Assembly (NCBI GenBank): GCA_964358645.1
Contig: CAYHPW010000028.1
Span: 1 to 32,665, forward strand
Length of the DNA: 32,665 nucleotides
Direction of reading: 5' to 3'
Origin: JBBTDV01 sp038042605
GTDB lineage: Bacteria; Bdellovibrionota; UBA1018
Shown: one piece after another, positions 19,101 to 26,421 of the stretch
Layout: every line of letters starts with the position of its first letter
Numbering within the stretch: the first letter of the stretch is position 1
The notes under the pieces: generated by a model
What the model was told of the DNA's origin: nothing
What the model saw: the letters and a program-made list of their open reading frames with translations, nothing else
The model's database searches: none
Made by a program: the position numbers and the translations under genes

Positions 19101-19310
19101 TGATGTCCCATCAGTATCCATTATTTTTGCAACAGCTTTTTTATATTTGATCGCATCAAGGGGCTTTAACCCCTTTTTGTGTGTATCACTTGTGAAATAC
19201 CGTGCAATCCTAAGGCTGCCCACTTGCTCCGTTGCTTTTCTCTTAACCGTCTTTGATGTAATATTTTCTGTTATCGTCACTGCTATGTTGCTACCTTCTT
19301 GTGTTTCCAT
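16110..19310 (-). CDS. nrdJ: Adenosylcobalamin-dependent class II ribonucleotide reductase
   Basis: This enzyme reduces ribonucleotides to deoxyribonucleotides using a cobalamin-generated thiyl radical and needs no oxygen. ATG 19310 (METQEGS) has a GGAGAG site; the upstream GTG at 19349 lies inside a hairpin and is less likely. The protein has 1066 residues, the long form. Visible signatures are NSPVWFNLG, RPQCSACF, NPCSEYMF (around residue 405, with the active-site Cys and Glu), APTGTIGLLMDCDTTG, and a C-terminal zinc-ribbon tail with CDSCG, CYKC and NCG. A second domain near 900-980 (GEVFIDMHKEGAAYRS) is also typical of long NrdJ. It lies downstream of spoVR on the same strand across a 344-bp gap, so it probably has its own promoter. 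The cell must make or import B12. Confidence 0.97.
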   Translation of the reverse strand: METQEGSNIAVTITENITSKTVKRKATEQVGSLRIARYFTSDTHKKGLKPLDAIKYKKAVAKIMDTDGTSVFEMSNVEVPTDWSQLSIDILVSKYFRKAGVPGVGYETSIKQVIYRIAHTLRTYGESMGYFDVQTAEVFEDELSHLLIHHIGAFNSPVWFNLGLYSEYGIGGSGGNYAWDPQQKRITETKNAYSRPQCSACFIQSVDDDLMSIFQLVKNEARLFKYGSGTGTNFSKVRGKQEKLSGGGSSSGLMSFLDVFDKGAGATKSGGTTRRAAKMVSLEMDHPEIMDFITWKSREERKAAALIAAGYGTDFNSEAYRSVGGQNSNNSLRITDEFMRVVEQNGKWETKARTTGEVIDTYDSRHLWRTVAQAAWACADPGLQFDTTINNWHTCINTGRIRASNPCSEYMFLDDSACNLASLNLIKFLQTDGSIDIEGYRRACRILITAQELLVGLSSYPTELIARNSHEYRSLGLGYANLGTLLMLKGIPYDSQEGRAWAAALTAIMTGHAYAVSAEIASVLGAFDGFSRNRDCMIKVISKHRDEAHNMDSALLPDELVKAAKQDWAAALAMGDRFGFRNAQVSVLAPTGTIGLLMDCDTTGIEPDFALVKFKKLAGGGYFKIINQSVPSALSNLGYDEKEIADILRYLLGVMSFDGSSHVDHEFLRSKGMEDADIAKIEKTLPGTFELSSAFTRNAIGDELLKRIGVPMQEYEKATFNFLRWAGLSESQIREANESICGAMTIEGAPHIKSEHLAVFDCASKCGTKGKRFIAPMGHVKMMSAVQPFLSGAISKTVNLPHETTVEQVEDIYYQAWKLGLKAIAIYRDGCKQSQPLSSKSSGSTGISSTDKSNKTGDVVSANTADKPMRKRLPAKRLGFTQEANIGGHKVYLRTGEYDDGMLGEVFIDMHKEGAAYRSMMNCFAISVSLGLQYGVPLKEFVDKFTFTRFEPSGVVDGHPNVKMATSIVDYIFRVLGMEYLGRTDFVQVKPVVDLTADKNMASLVPASINPKAAVKFTSASAKPGLGEHLAELMGDAPPCDSCGHTTVRNGSCYKCLNCGNSMGCS

Positions 19311-19654
19311 AAACCAGCTCTCCAGAACTGCCCTTGGACATGTCACCACAGCTCCAAGCTGTGGCCTGCGCCCCTCATGAACGCAGCGTATGAAAAAAAC
19401 TCATCCTGATATTTTCAGACTGCCTTTGTTTTTCTAAGCTGTCAAAAACAGCTACTACTTATTGTGGTGTGATTTTTTTTACCACCAGGAATAGGCTTTT
19501 CTCATTATGCGTTAGGTGCACAACCGCTTTAGGTTTTTTATATTTGCCTACCGCAACAAAATACATCAACAAGCACTCTTCTTGCGGCGCAAAAACTGAA
19601 CTACCGCTTGACTAAAAAATATTTTTCTGGATTACGCGAAAAAGCTAAAAAATT
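19311..19654. other. Leader region between spoVR and nrdJ with two hairpins
   Basis: This 344-bp gap carries no gene. It contains a perfect 8-bp stem (19346-19353 with 19357-19364, 3-base loop) that ends 35 bp before the nrdJ ATG, and a 6-bp stem (19437-19442 with 19448-19453). I found no cobalamin riboswitch core and no convincing pair of NrdR boxes. Poly-A and poly-T stretches are common. Promoter and leader of nrdJ are presumed to lie here. Confidence 0.5.
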
Positions 19655-21163
19655 CTACAGAAATTTCTCGGAAAATTCACCATTTTGCCAAGTAAGCAAC
19701 TTCTTTTGGCCGTCAACTTCCGTCTCAACGTTCACCGGGCGTTTCCAAATATCCGCCAAGCACTTCATCGTCTCTCTCGCCCACTTCATGTCAATATCAA
19801 GCCCTTGATGCTTATGCCAAAGAAGCAGCTCGGCTTTGTTCTGATAGTTCCCATCCATAACATAAATAAATGGCTGGCCACGATTTGTTAGCTGAAAGAG
19901 CAGCTTCTCCTTTACTTTCTTGAAATCCCGCTCGGCGATTTCATACTGGTTGGTCCGACGGTTGAATGCGTAGGTATAGAGCTTGAATCTTTCGACGAAC
20001 TCCTCGGTTAAATACTCATCAATAAATGTCACATCATTGCAAACACACCTTACCTCAAAGATTTTCTTTAAACCTAGACCGAGCTTCTTGTCCCAGGTTG
20101 CCTTGATTACCATGTTGTCACACTCGTCATATTCCTTGCCAAACTTGCCCTTGTTCCAGCGGTCCTCGATGTCGCGGAAGAGCTCAATCCCAATCTTGTA
20201 CGGGTTCAACCTCCCTGGCTGCATTCCCATAGTGCCGGCATGATGATCGGCAAAATCTATTATCTCGGAGTCTTTGAGGGCTTTTTCGGTCATTATCCTT
20301 GAGTGCCAGTAGGAAGCCCATCCCTCGTTCATAATCTTTGTCTGGCCCTGTGGCGCGAAGTAATAGGCCTCTTCACGGACCATGCGCAAAATATCCTGTT
20401 CCCAGTCCTCAAGCGAAGCGTATTGCAGCAAGAAAGAAAGCACGTCTTTTTGCGGTTCCGACGGCTTGCGCTTGCTCTTTGTCGCCTCTTCCTCCATGCG
20501 CTTCTTCTGCTCTTCGATAAAATCTGGCGGATTGATGTACTTATCCATGTACTGTCTATGCGTCTTAAGCCGTCCCGGTTCCTTTTTCTTATTCTTCTTG
20601 TCGGCAAAGTTATCTGATTCAGTCCTTTTTTTCGGAGAAAACGGCAGGAACGGGTCAATAAGGCCTTCGATGCTCAAGCAGCGATCGATGAACCCTTCAA
20701 CAACGTCGTGCCCATATGTATCCATGTAATCACGGATCTTGACCGCATTGTTGGCCATGAAATCCAGCATTTTACGGTTTGTTTTTGAAAACCAGTAATT
20801 GTTCTTAAAAAAATCCACATGCGCGTAAACATGCGCCATGACGGTTTTCTGGTCCACGATGTTATTAGACTTCATGAGATATGCGTATGACGGGTCGGTA
20901 TTTATGACCATTTCGTAGATCTTCTGCAAACCCCATGTATAGCCTTTGGAGAGCTGGTCATAATCCATCCCGAAGCGCCAGTGCGGATATCGCACCGGGA
21001 ATCCCCCTAGTGCTGCGAGCGAATTCATCTGGTCATAATCAACCATCTCAAACACCACTTCAAAGAAATCCAGGCCATATTTTTCGGCATGTCCTCGGAT
21101 CTGATCCCTAATTCTCTCTAAATCAGGTGTAAGACTGCTGCTTATGTAATCACTTTGAGCCAT
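19655..21163 (-). CDS. spoVR: SpoVR family protein
   Basis: This 502-residue protein is full length for the SpoVR/YcgB family. Recognisable segments are FEMVDYDQMNSLAALGGFPVR, QGQTKIMNEGWASYWHSRIM, DHHAGTMG, RLNPYKIG and ELFRDIEDRWNKGKFGKEY. The family is named from its role in Bacillus spore cortex formation but also occurs in many non-sporulating bacteria, where its role in stress or starvation is only partly known. An insertion rich in Lys and Glu (about 180-245) lies between the N-terminal and central parts. The gene starts 8 bp after the yhbH stop and is the third gene of the prkA-yhbH-spoVR operon. Confidence 0.96.
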   Translation of the reverse strand: MAQSDYISSSLTPDLERIRDQIRGHAEKYGLDFFEVVFEMVDYDQMNSLAALGGFPVRYPHWRFGMDYDQLSKGYTWGLQKIYEMVINTDPSYAYLMKSNNIVDQKTVMAHVYAHVDFFKNNYWFSKTNRKMLDFMANNAVKIRDYMDTYGHDVVEGFIDRCLSIEGLIDPFLPFSPKKRTESDNFADKKNKKKEPGRLKTHRQYMDKYINPPDFIEEQKKRMEEEATKSKRKPSEPQKDVLSFLLQYASLEDWEQDILRMVREEAYYFAPQGQTKIMNEGWASYWHSRIMTEKALKDSEIIDFADHHAGTMGMQPGRLNPYKIGIELFRDIEDRWNKGKFGKEYDECDNMVIKATWDKKLGLGLKKIFEVRCVCNDVTFIDEYLTEEFVERFKLYTYAFNRRTNQYEIAERDFKKVKEKLLFQLTNRGQPFIYVMDGNYQNKAELLLWHKHQGLDIDMKWARETMKCLADIWKRPVNVETEVDGQKKLLTWQNGEFSEKFL

Positions 21164-21171
21164 ATATGGCC

Positions 21172-22281
21172 TTACTTCCCCTTCCCCAGGAATTCCTTTA
21201 TGGACTGCAATATCCCTTCTTTGTTCTCGATCTTTGACATGATGACAGTTTCATGTGCAGCGCCGAAGTGCTCTTTTAAGTCTTTGTAAAATTGTCCTGA
21301 ACCATATCGCGACTCGACTTGTCCGTAGCAAAAGACGTTTGACATGACGAGCAGGCTTTTTTCCAATATTTCCAGACAAAGCTTTGTGTCCTCGCCAGAC
21401 CAATTGTCACCATCCGAAAAATGAAATGGGTAAATATTCCAGTCCATGGGTGGGTAATCGGTTTGGATGATTTTCTCGCAAAGCTTATAGGCGGAACTGA
21501 TTAGCGTCCCACCGGACTCGCGCGTGCGGAAGAACGTATCCTCATCAACCTCTCTAGCGGTCGCATCATGGATAATATATCTTGTCTCGATGCCTTTGTA
21601 TTGCGAGCGAAGCCACGTATCTATCCAGAACGCCTCCGTCCTGACTATCTCCTTCTGCTCGTCACCCATCGAACCTGACACATCCATCATGTAAATAATA
21701 ACGGCGTTGTTCTCATGCCGAACGTCGGTCTTCCACGAGCGATAGCGCATATCTCTACGGATTGGGATAACCAACGGATTGTTTGGATCATAAAGCCCCA
21801 TCGCTATCTGCCTGCGAAGCGCCTCCCGATACGTCCTCTTAAAATGCCTGAGGGAATCCGGCCCCTGGCTTGCGATCCCGGTATAGCGTTCCGTCTTGGA
21901 CTTCACTGTCTTATGCCCGCGCGGCTCTATCTTCGGCAGCTCGAGCTGCTCACCAAGGATTTCTGCCAACTCCTGAAGTGTTAGATCCACTTCTAAAATG
22001 TGCTCGCCCGGTGTATCTCCGGCCTCTCCTGTAGCGTCGGCCGGGTCCCCTTGGCCTATTGGATCACCTGGTTTGCCGTCTCCCTGCCCAACACCGCCGG
22101 CTTCCTTGTCGCCAAATCTGAAATGCGGGATTTCGATCCTTGGCACTGGGATCGAAACGATGTTCTTGCCCTTTCGGCCGATCATCTCGCCATTGGTGAC
22201 GTATCTCTTAAGATCTTGTTTAATCTTTCCTTTTACTATGGACCTGAAGCGTGCATGGTCTCTTTTAATATTATAGAGCAT
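21172..22281 (-). CDS. yhbH: DUF444 (YhbH/YeaH) protein
   Basis: This 369-residue protein starts at ATG 22281 with an AGGGG site. N-terminal RxH/RFRxIVKGKIK and IPHFRFG segments are typical. A Gly/Asp-rich linker (60-93) precedes a von Willebrand A-like domain whose metal site reads MMDVSGSM (Asp200, Ser202, Ser204). The family always accompanies PrkA and usually SpoVR. In Bacillus yhbH and E. coli yeaH it is linked with stationary phase and nutrient stress; its biochemical role is unsettled. It lies 10 bp after prkA and 8 bp before spoVR. Confidence 0.95.
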   Translation of the reverse strand: MLYNIKRDHARFRSIVKGKIKQDLKRYVTNGEMIGRKGKNIVSIPVPRIEIPHFRFGDKEAGGVGQGDGKPGDPIGQGDPADATGEAGDTPGEHILEVDLTLQELAEILGEQLELPKIEPRGHKTVKSKTERYTGIASQGPDSLRHFKRTYREALRRQIAMGLYDPNNPLVIPIRRDMRYRSWKTDVRHENNAVIIYMMDVSGSMGDEQKEIVRTEAFWIDTWLRSQYKGIETRYIIHDATAREVDEDTFFRTRESGGTLISSAYKLCEKIIQTDYPPMDWNIYPFHFSDGDNWSGEDTKLCLEILEKSLLVMSNVFCYGQVESRYGSGQFYKDLKEHFGAAHETVIMSKIENKEGILQSIKEFLGKGK

Positions 22282-22291
22282 AACGCCCCTG

Positions 22292-24373
22292 TCACCGCTT
22301 CTTCACATCCCCCCGAGCGAATATGCTCGCGACGAAATTCAGCACATCCGTGGAACAGATCTCGCAATACCCATAGTTCTGGATCAACCGCGTCTTAACC
22401 ACATCGATCTTCTCCTGCGTGGCCCGGTCGACAACATTCGACACCAACGAGGTTAGTTTGATCGTGTCCTTCTGGTCCTCGAACAGCTTGAGCTCAAGCG
22501 CTTTGTGCAGCCGTTCATTCGTTTTGTAATCGAATGTCCGTCCTTCGATGGCCAGAGCGCCAATGTAGTTCATGATCTCACGGCGGAAGTCATCCTTCCT
22601 ACTCTCAGGGATATCAATCTTTTCCTCAATCGACCGCATCAGCCTCTCATCGGGTTCCTCGTCCTGTCCGGTGTATTTGTTCTTAACTTTTTCGCGCTGG
22701 GTGTATGCCTTGATATTGTCGATGTAGTTTGCACAAAGCTTTGCTATCGCGTCCTCATCGGCTGAGATCGCGCGCTGGACTTCATTTTTAACGATATCCT
22801 CATACTCCTGCTTGACCACCGAAAGCAGTTCCCTGTATTCCCTGCGTTTTTCATCGCTGCCGATCAGCGCATGGTGCTTCAAACCACCATCCAGCTCGTT
22901 CATCACCATGAATGGATTCACACAGCCAATCTCGCCGTTCTTATCGTTGACAAGCGCGTTTGAGACTTTGTCTTGTACATAGCGCGGGGAAATACCGTCC
23001 AGCCCCTCACGCACGGCCTCCTTCCTGAGTTCCTTTACGTTGTCCTCAGTGTAACCGGTAAGCGTCTTGCCGTCATAGAGCTTGAGCTTCTGGATAAGCG
23101 AGAGGTTCGCCTTCTTCGGCTGCTCAAGCCTGGTCAGTATGGCCCACATCGCCGCCATTTCGATGGTGTGTGGCGCAATGTGCTTACCTTTTATCTTATT
23201 GGCGTTGAAGTCCTTCTCGTAAATCTTGATCTCCTCTTTTAGCTTGGTGATATACGGGACGTCTATCTTGACCGTCCTGTCACGCAAGGCTTCCATGAAT
23301 TCATTGTTCTGAAGTTTCCTGAACTCCGGCTCGTTCGTATGGCCAATGATCACCTCATCGATATCTGTTTGCGGGAATTTCTTAGGCTTGATCTTGTGCT
23401 CCTGCGAAGCCCCAAGCAGGTCATACAAGAATGCGACATCAAGCTTAAGCACCTCGATGAATTCAACTATCCCGCGGTTGGCGATATTAAATTCACCATC
23501 AAAATTAAACGCGCGCGGATCAGAGTCGGATCCGTACTCAGCGATCTTCCTGTAATTGATATCGCCGGTGAGTTCTGTGGAATCCTGGTTCTTCTCATCC
23601 TTGGGCTGAAACGTTCCGATACCAAGCCGGTCCTTCTCGGAAAGGATAAGCCTATCAACTTTCACATGGTCCATGACCTTCGTAAAATCACCCTGGTAGC
23701 GTTTCATGAACTCTCTTTGCACAAACCTGCAGGCTGGGCACAGGTCTCCATTGATCATCACTTTATAAGTAGTCTTGTTGCCTTTGTTGATCTCATCAAC
23801 AACCCTCTGCCGCATTTCTTCAGGAAAAAGTTTCAGCGGCTCCTCGTGCATGGGGCATCTCATTTCAGTCTGGTTTCCAAGTATATGATCGCCAGCACTC
23901 TTGCCATCGACCCAGCGGAACGTGTAAAGCGCGCCTTCGTTGGTCCTTGAATACCGCTCCATGCCCTTCTTCAGCAGCCTGACGATGGTGGATTTCGCCG
24001 AACCTACAGGGCCGTGTAAAAGAAGCACACGTTTTTCGGTCCCATACCCGCATGCAGCTGATTTAAAAAAGTGAACAAGCTTCATCAGCGGCACGTCAAG
24101 CCCGTAGACCGCATCTCGCCCGTTATCGATGGGATCATCGAAAAATTTGTAGCGAACTATGTTTTTTTTGTATTCGACGTACGAGACAGTTCCCCATGAA
24201 AGGACCATGTCGTAAATACGCTGGAATGCGTTCCTTCCTATACTAGGACTTTTTTTAACTACATCCAGGTAATCAGCAAGTGAGCCTTCCCAATGATACC
24301 CGCGGTATTCACTGGCCGTGTTCATTTCATTAACTAGTTTTTTCCAATCATTGCCAGAAGCAAAATGATCCAT
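22292..24373 (-). CDS. prkA: PrkA serine kinase / AAA protein
   Basis: This 693-residue protein is the first gene of the prkA-yhbH-spoVR operon. The N-terminal AAA part has Walker A GPVGSAKS at 121-128, and two Cys pairs follow (MRCPMHEE, LCPACRF). The C-terminal part is the PrkA domain, ending in NYGYCEICSTDVLNFVASI. PrkA (YeaG in E. coli) was described as a serine kinase; later work in Bacillus reported ATP-dependent protease activity, so its biochemical role is debated. The predicted promoter at 24410-24439 gives a short leader. The operon is divergent from a PP2C phosphatase gene. Confidence 0.96.
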   Translation of the reverse strand: MDHFASGNDWKKLVNEMNTASEYRGYHWEGSLADYLDVVKKSPSIGRNAFQRIYDMVLSWGTVSYVEYKKNIVRYKFFDDPIDNGRDAVYGLDVPLMKLVHFFKSAACGYGTEKRVLLLHGPVGSAKSTIVRLLKKGMERYSRTNEGALYTFRWVDGKSAGDHILGNQTEMRCPMHEEPLKLFPEEMRQRVVDEINKGNKTTYKVMINGDLCPACRFVQREFMKRYQGDFTKVMDHVKVDRLILSEKDRLGIGTFQPKDEKNQDSTELTGDINYRKIAEYGSDSDPRAFNFDGEFNIANRGIVEFIEVLKLDVAFLYDLLGASQEHKIKPKKFPQTDIDEVIIGHTNEPEFRKLQNNEFMEALRDRTVKIDVPYITKLKEEIKIYEKDFNANKIKGKHIAPHTIEMAAMWAILTRLEQPKKANLSLIQKLKLYDGKTLTGYTEDNVKELRKEAVREGLDGISPRYVQDKVSNALVNDKNGEIGCVNPFMVMNELDGGLKHHALIGSDEKRREYRELLSVVKQEYEDIVKNEVQRAISADEDAIAKLCANYIDNIKAYTQREKVKNKYTGQDEEPDERLMRSIEEKIDIPESRKDDFRREIMNYIGALAIEGRTFDYKTNERLHKALELKLFEDQKDTIKLTSLVSNVVDRATQEKIDVVKTRLIQNYGYCEICSTDVLNFVASIFARGDVKKR

Positions 24374-24409
24374 TTAGACACCACCCTTCAACATTGTCTT
24401 CTCTTTGAT

Positions 24410-24439
24410 ATTTTACCTTTGTACGGCTATCTATGTAAA
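24410..24439 (-). promoter_or_regulatory. Predicted sigma-70-type promoter of the prkA operon
   Basis: On the minus strand TTTACA (24434-24439) and TAAAAT (24410-24415) are separated by 18 bp. Transcription would start near 24402, about 30 bases before the prkA ATG. Sequence match only. Confidence 0.5.
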
Positions 24440-24466
24440 GCAAGCCTATCATTTGATATAAAAAAC

Positions 24467-24496
24467 TTGCTTGAGTAAAAGCGAGGGCTTTATATG
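24467..24496 (+). promoter_or_regulatory. Possible promoter of the PP2C-M23-secA operon
   Basis: TTGCTT (24467-24472) and TATATG (24491-24496) are 18 bp apart on the plus strand. The match is weak at both hexamers. The leader to the phosphatase ATG would be about 95 bases. Confidence 0.3.
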
Positions 24497-24503
24497 GATT
24501 CAT

Positions 24504-24614
24504 ATGACCAATCCAGTCACAGGAGATTTTTCGCTGGGCGCATCTGGAATTATGATTGAAAATTATAAGCTGATGGACCAGATCCAGAGAGAGGCCAGAT
24601 GCAATTCAAAGTAA
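24504..24614 (+). CDS. Possible small leader ORF overlapping the phosphatase start
   Basis: An ATG at 24504 opens a 36-codon frame that ends at TAA 24612-24614, 16 bases into the phosphatase gene in another frame. The part MIENYKLMDQI faintly resembles the first strand of Ser/Thr kinases but no glycine loop follows. There is no good ribosome site. It may be a coupled leader peptide or chance. Confidence 0.2.
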   Translation: MTNPVTGDFSLGASGIMIENYKLMDQIQREARCNSK

Positions 24615-25360
24615 GTTTTGCAACTGATGTCGGACGCAAGCGCACCCAGAATCAGGATAACCTGCTTGCTCTCCCGCAAATAGGGCTGTTTGCCGTGGCA
24701 GACGGCATGGGTGGACACTTAGGCGGAGAAACAGCAAGTACCATGGCTATTCAAATCATAGCCGACCGCGTTCTTGAGGCACAAAAACATCCTGACTGGG
24801 ACCCTCGAACAGCGATGACAAAAGCCATACTCGGAGCTAACTCAGCCATATTCAACCGCGCCTGTAAAGATGCATCACTTCAAGGGATGGGAACCACGAC
24901 AACAGCGCTTCTTTTTAAAAATGACCGGGTTGTAATCGGTCACGTCGGGGACAGCCGTTGCTACTACCTCGTCCCCACCGTCATTTGGCAAGCCACGCGT
25001 GACCACTCGCTCGTCCAAGAAAAACTACGCGCTGGTTTAATAAGCCGCACTGAGGCCCGAAACGACCCGATGAAAAATGTGATCACGAGATCAGTGGGAT
25101 TTGAGCCAGCAATAGAGGTTGAAATATATGAGATGTCCCCGCGCATCGGGGACACTTTCATGCTTTGCTCCGATGGCCTTTCAGCGATGGTGGATGACAC
25201 AACGATACAGGGTGTAATTAACCGGAATGTCTTTGACCTTAACAACACTGAAGACGCTGTGAGGGAACTGATCCAAACCGCAAATAACAATGGCGGTGAT
25301 GACAATATCACGACAATAATCGTAAGGTTAAACAACAACGAAGATGAGGTGACACAATAG
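24599..25360 (+). CDS. PP2C-family serine/threonine protein phosphatase
   Basis: The product is 253 residues and the start has a GAGAGG site. It is a metal-dependent phosphatase with all the usual motifs: NQDN (Asp20), VADGMGGH (Asp35, Gly36), GHVGDSRCYYL, DHSLVQE, NVITRSVG, MLCSDGLS and GGDDNITTIIV. It has no membrane segment, so it is cytoplasmic. Such enzymes usually oppose a Ser/Thr kinase; no Hanks-type kinase lies here, but the PrkA operon is divergent. The next gene begins 1 bp after its stop. Confidence 0.95.
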   Translation: MQFKVSFATDVGRKRTQNQDNLLALPQIGLFAVADGMGGHLGGETASTMAIQIIADRVLEAQKHPDWDPRTAMTKAILGANSAIFNRACKDASLQGMGTTTTALLFKNDRVVIGHVGDSRCYYLVPTVIWQATRDHSLVQEKLRAGLISRTEARNDPMKNVITRSVGFEPAIEVEIYEMSPRIGDTFMLCSDGLSAMVDDTTIQGVINRNVFDLNNTEDAVRELIQTANNNGGDDNITTIIVRLNNNEDEVTQ

Positions 25361-25361
25361 A

Positions 25362-26363
25362 ATGTCCAATCGTTTTTTTACGATAATGATAGTTCCGGAA
25401 AAAACTTCACATGTCAGAAAAATCATCGTCCCAGCATGGATACTGAAAGGAAGCGCTATCGGGCTCTCGCTCCTAGCCCTGTTCGGACTGATAATGTTTT
25501 TGGACTACTGGTACGTGATGAACCAGATAGATGAGAACAAATCACTAAAAATCGAAAACCGACGTCTCAGATTGCAGGTGCAGGTATTCAAAAACAAGAT
25601 AACATCCGTTGAAAGTACGCTTGAGAGAATTAAGACATTCGCCACGAGACTGAAAGTGATCACAAATATAGAAGAAAGGGCGAGTAGTCCACAGGCAATG
25701 AGTGGATCACTTCCTGATGCATCCATTAACACAAACAACACCACCGGTACCTTAACAACTACAACCGCAAGCACTGCTACAAACACTGTTGCAGGCGGCC
25801 CAACAGAAGCTCAGATACTTCCTGTCACGGATACCGAGGACCCGCAAATGAACACTATATTCCATGAACTTGAGGATGGAATCACCGCAGTAAACACGGA
25901 CAGCCTGCAGGTTGAAGAAATGTTGCAGGATTTGTATGAACTTCTCGCCGACCAGAAAGCCTTTTTATCCGCGCTTCCGACAAGGAAACCAGCGGTCGGT
26001 TACTTCACATCTGGTTTCGGAATACGTAGATCCCCATATGGCGGAAGGGTTAAAATGCATGAAGGTTTGGATATAGCTAATAAACCTGGAACCACAATAA
26101 AAGCCACTGCAGATGGCATAGTGAACATTGCGGAATCAAAGCCAGGCTATGGCCAAACAGTCATCCTTGAACATGGTTATGGTGTGGAAACATGGTACGC
26201 TCACGCAAGAAAATTATTAGTCACCAAGGGACAAAAGGTGCAGCGCGGTGATTCTATAGCCTTGCTTGGCAGCAGTGGCCGCGCCACCGGACCACATCTC
26301 CATTATGAAGTTAGAGTGAACGGAACACCCGTTGATCCTTTGTCATATATCTTAGAAAATTAG
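25362..26363 (+). CDS. Membrane-anchored M23 family peptidase
   Basis: This 333-residue protein has one membrane helix at about 27-48, a coiled coil (about 55-100), a Thr/Ser/Asn-rich linker (105-150), a second helical part, and a LytM/M23 domain (213-330). Zinc ligands are His233 and Asp237 in MHEGLD and His314 in GPHLHYEV; His281 (WYAHA) and His312 are also present, so it should be an active endopeptidase on peptidoglycan cross-links, facing the periplasm. The layout resembles peptidases next to secA in other deltaproteobacteria-like genomes. Its start follows the phosphatase stop by 1 bp. Confidence 0.93.
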   Translation: MSNRFFTIMIVPEKTSHVRKIIVPAWILKGSAIGLSLLALFGLIMFLDYWYVMNQIDENKSLKIENRRLRLQVQVFKNKITSVESTLERIKTFATRLKVITNIEERASSPQAMSGSLPDASINTNNTTGTLTTTTASTATNTVAGGPTEAQILPVTDTEDPQMNTIFHELEDGITAVNTDSLQVEEMLQDLYELLADQKAFLSALPTRKPAVGYFTSGFGIRRSPYGGRVKMHEGLDIANKPGTTIKATADGIVNIAESKPGYGQTVILEHGYGVETWYAHARKLLVTKGQKVQRGDSIALLGSSGRATGPHLHYEVRVNGTPVDPLSYILEN

Positions 26364-26421
26364 TTTGATTGCACGTGACACCAGGATTTAAGCTCTGTAA
26401 AGTGCGACTCTAAGGAAGGCT

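Noticed and set aside
19311..19654. Cobalamin riboswitch or NrdR boxes before nrdJ
   Set aside because: Neither the conserved B12-box core nor a pair of NrdR-like 16-bp boxes could be read on the minus strand.
23339..23950. 203-codon frame opposite prkA
   Set aside because: It lies antisense to a conserved coding region, and the translated sequence shows no domain.
19655..24373. prkA-yhbH-spoVR taken as evidence of sporulation
   Set aside because: This operon is common in non-sporulating Gram-negative bacteria, and no other sporulation gene is present.
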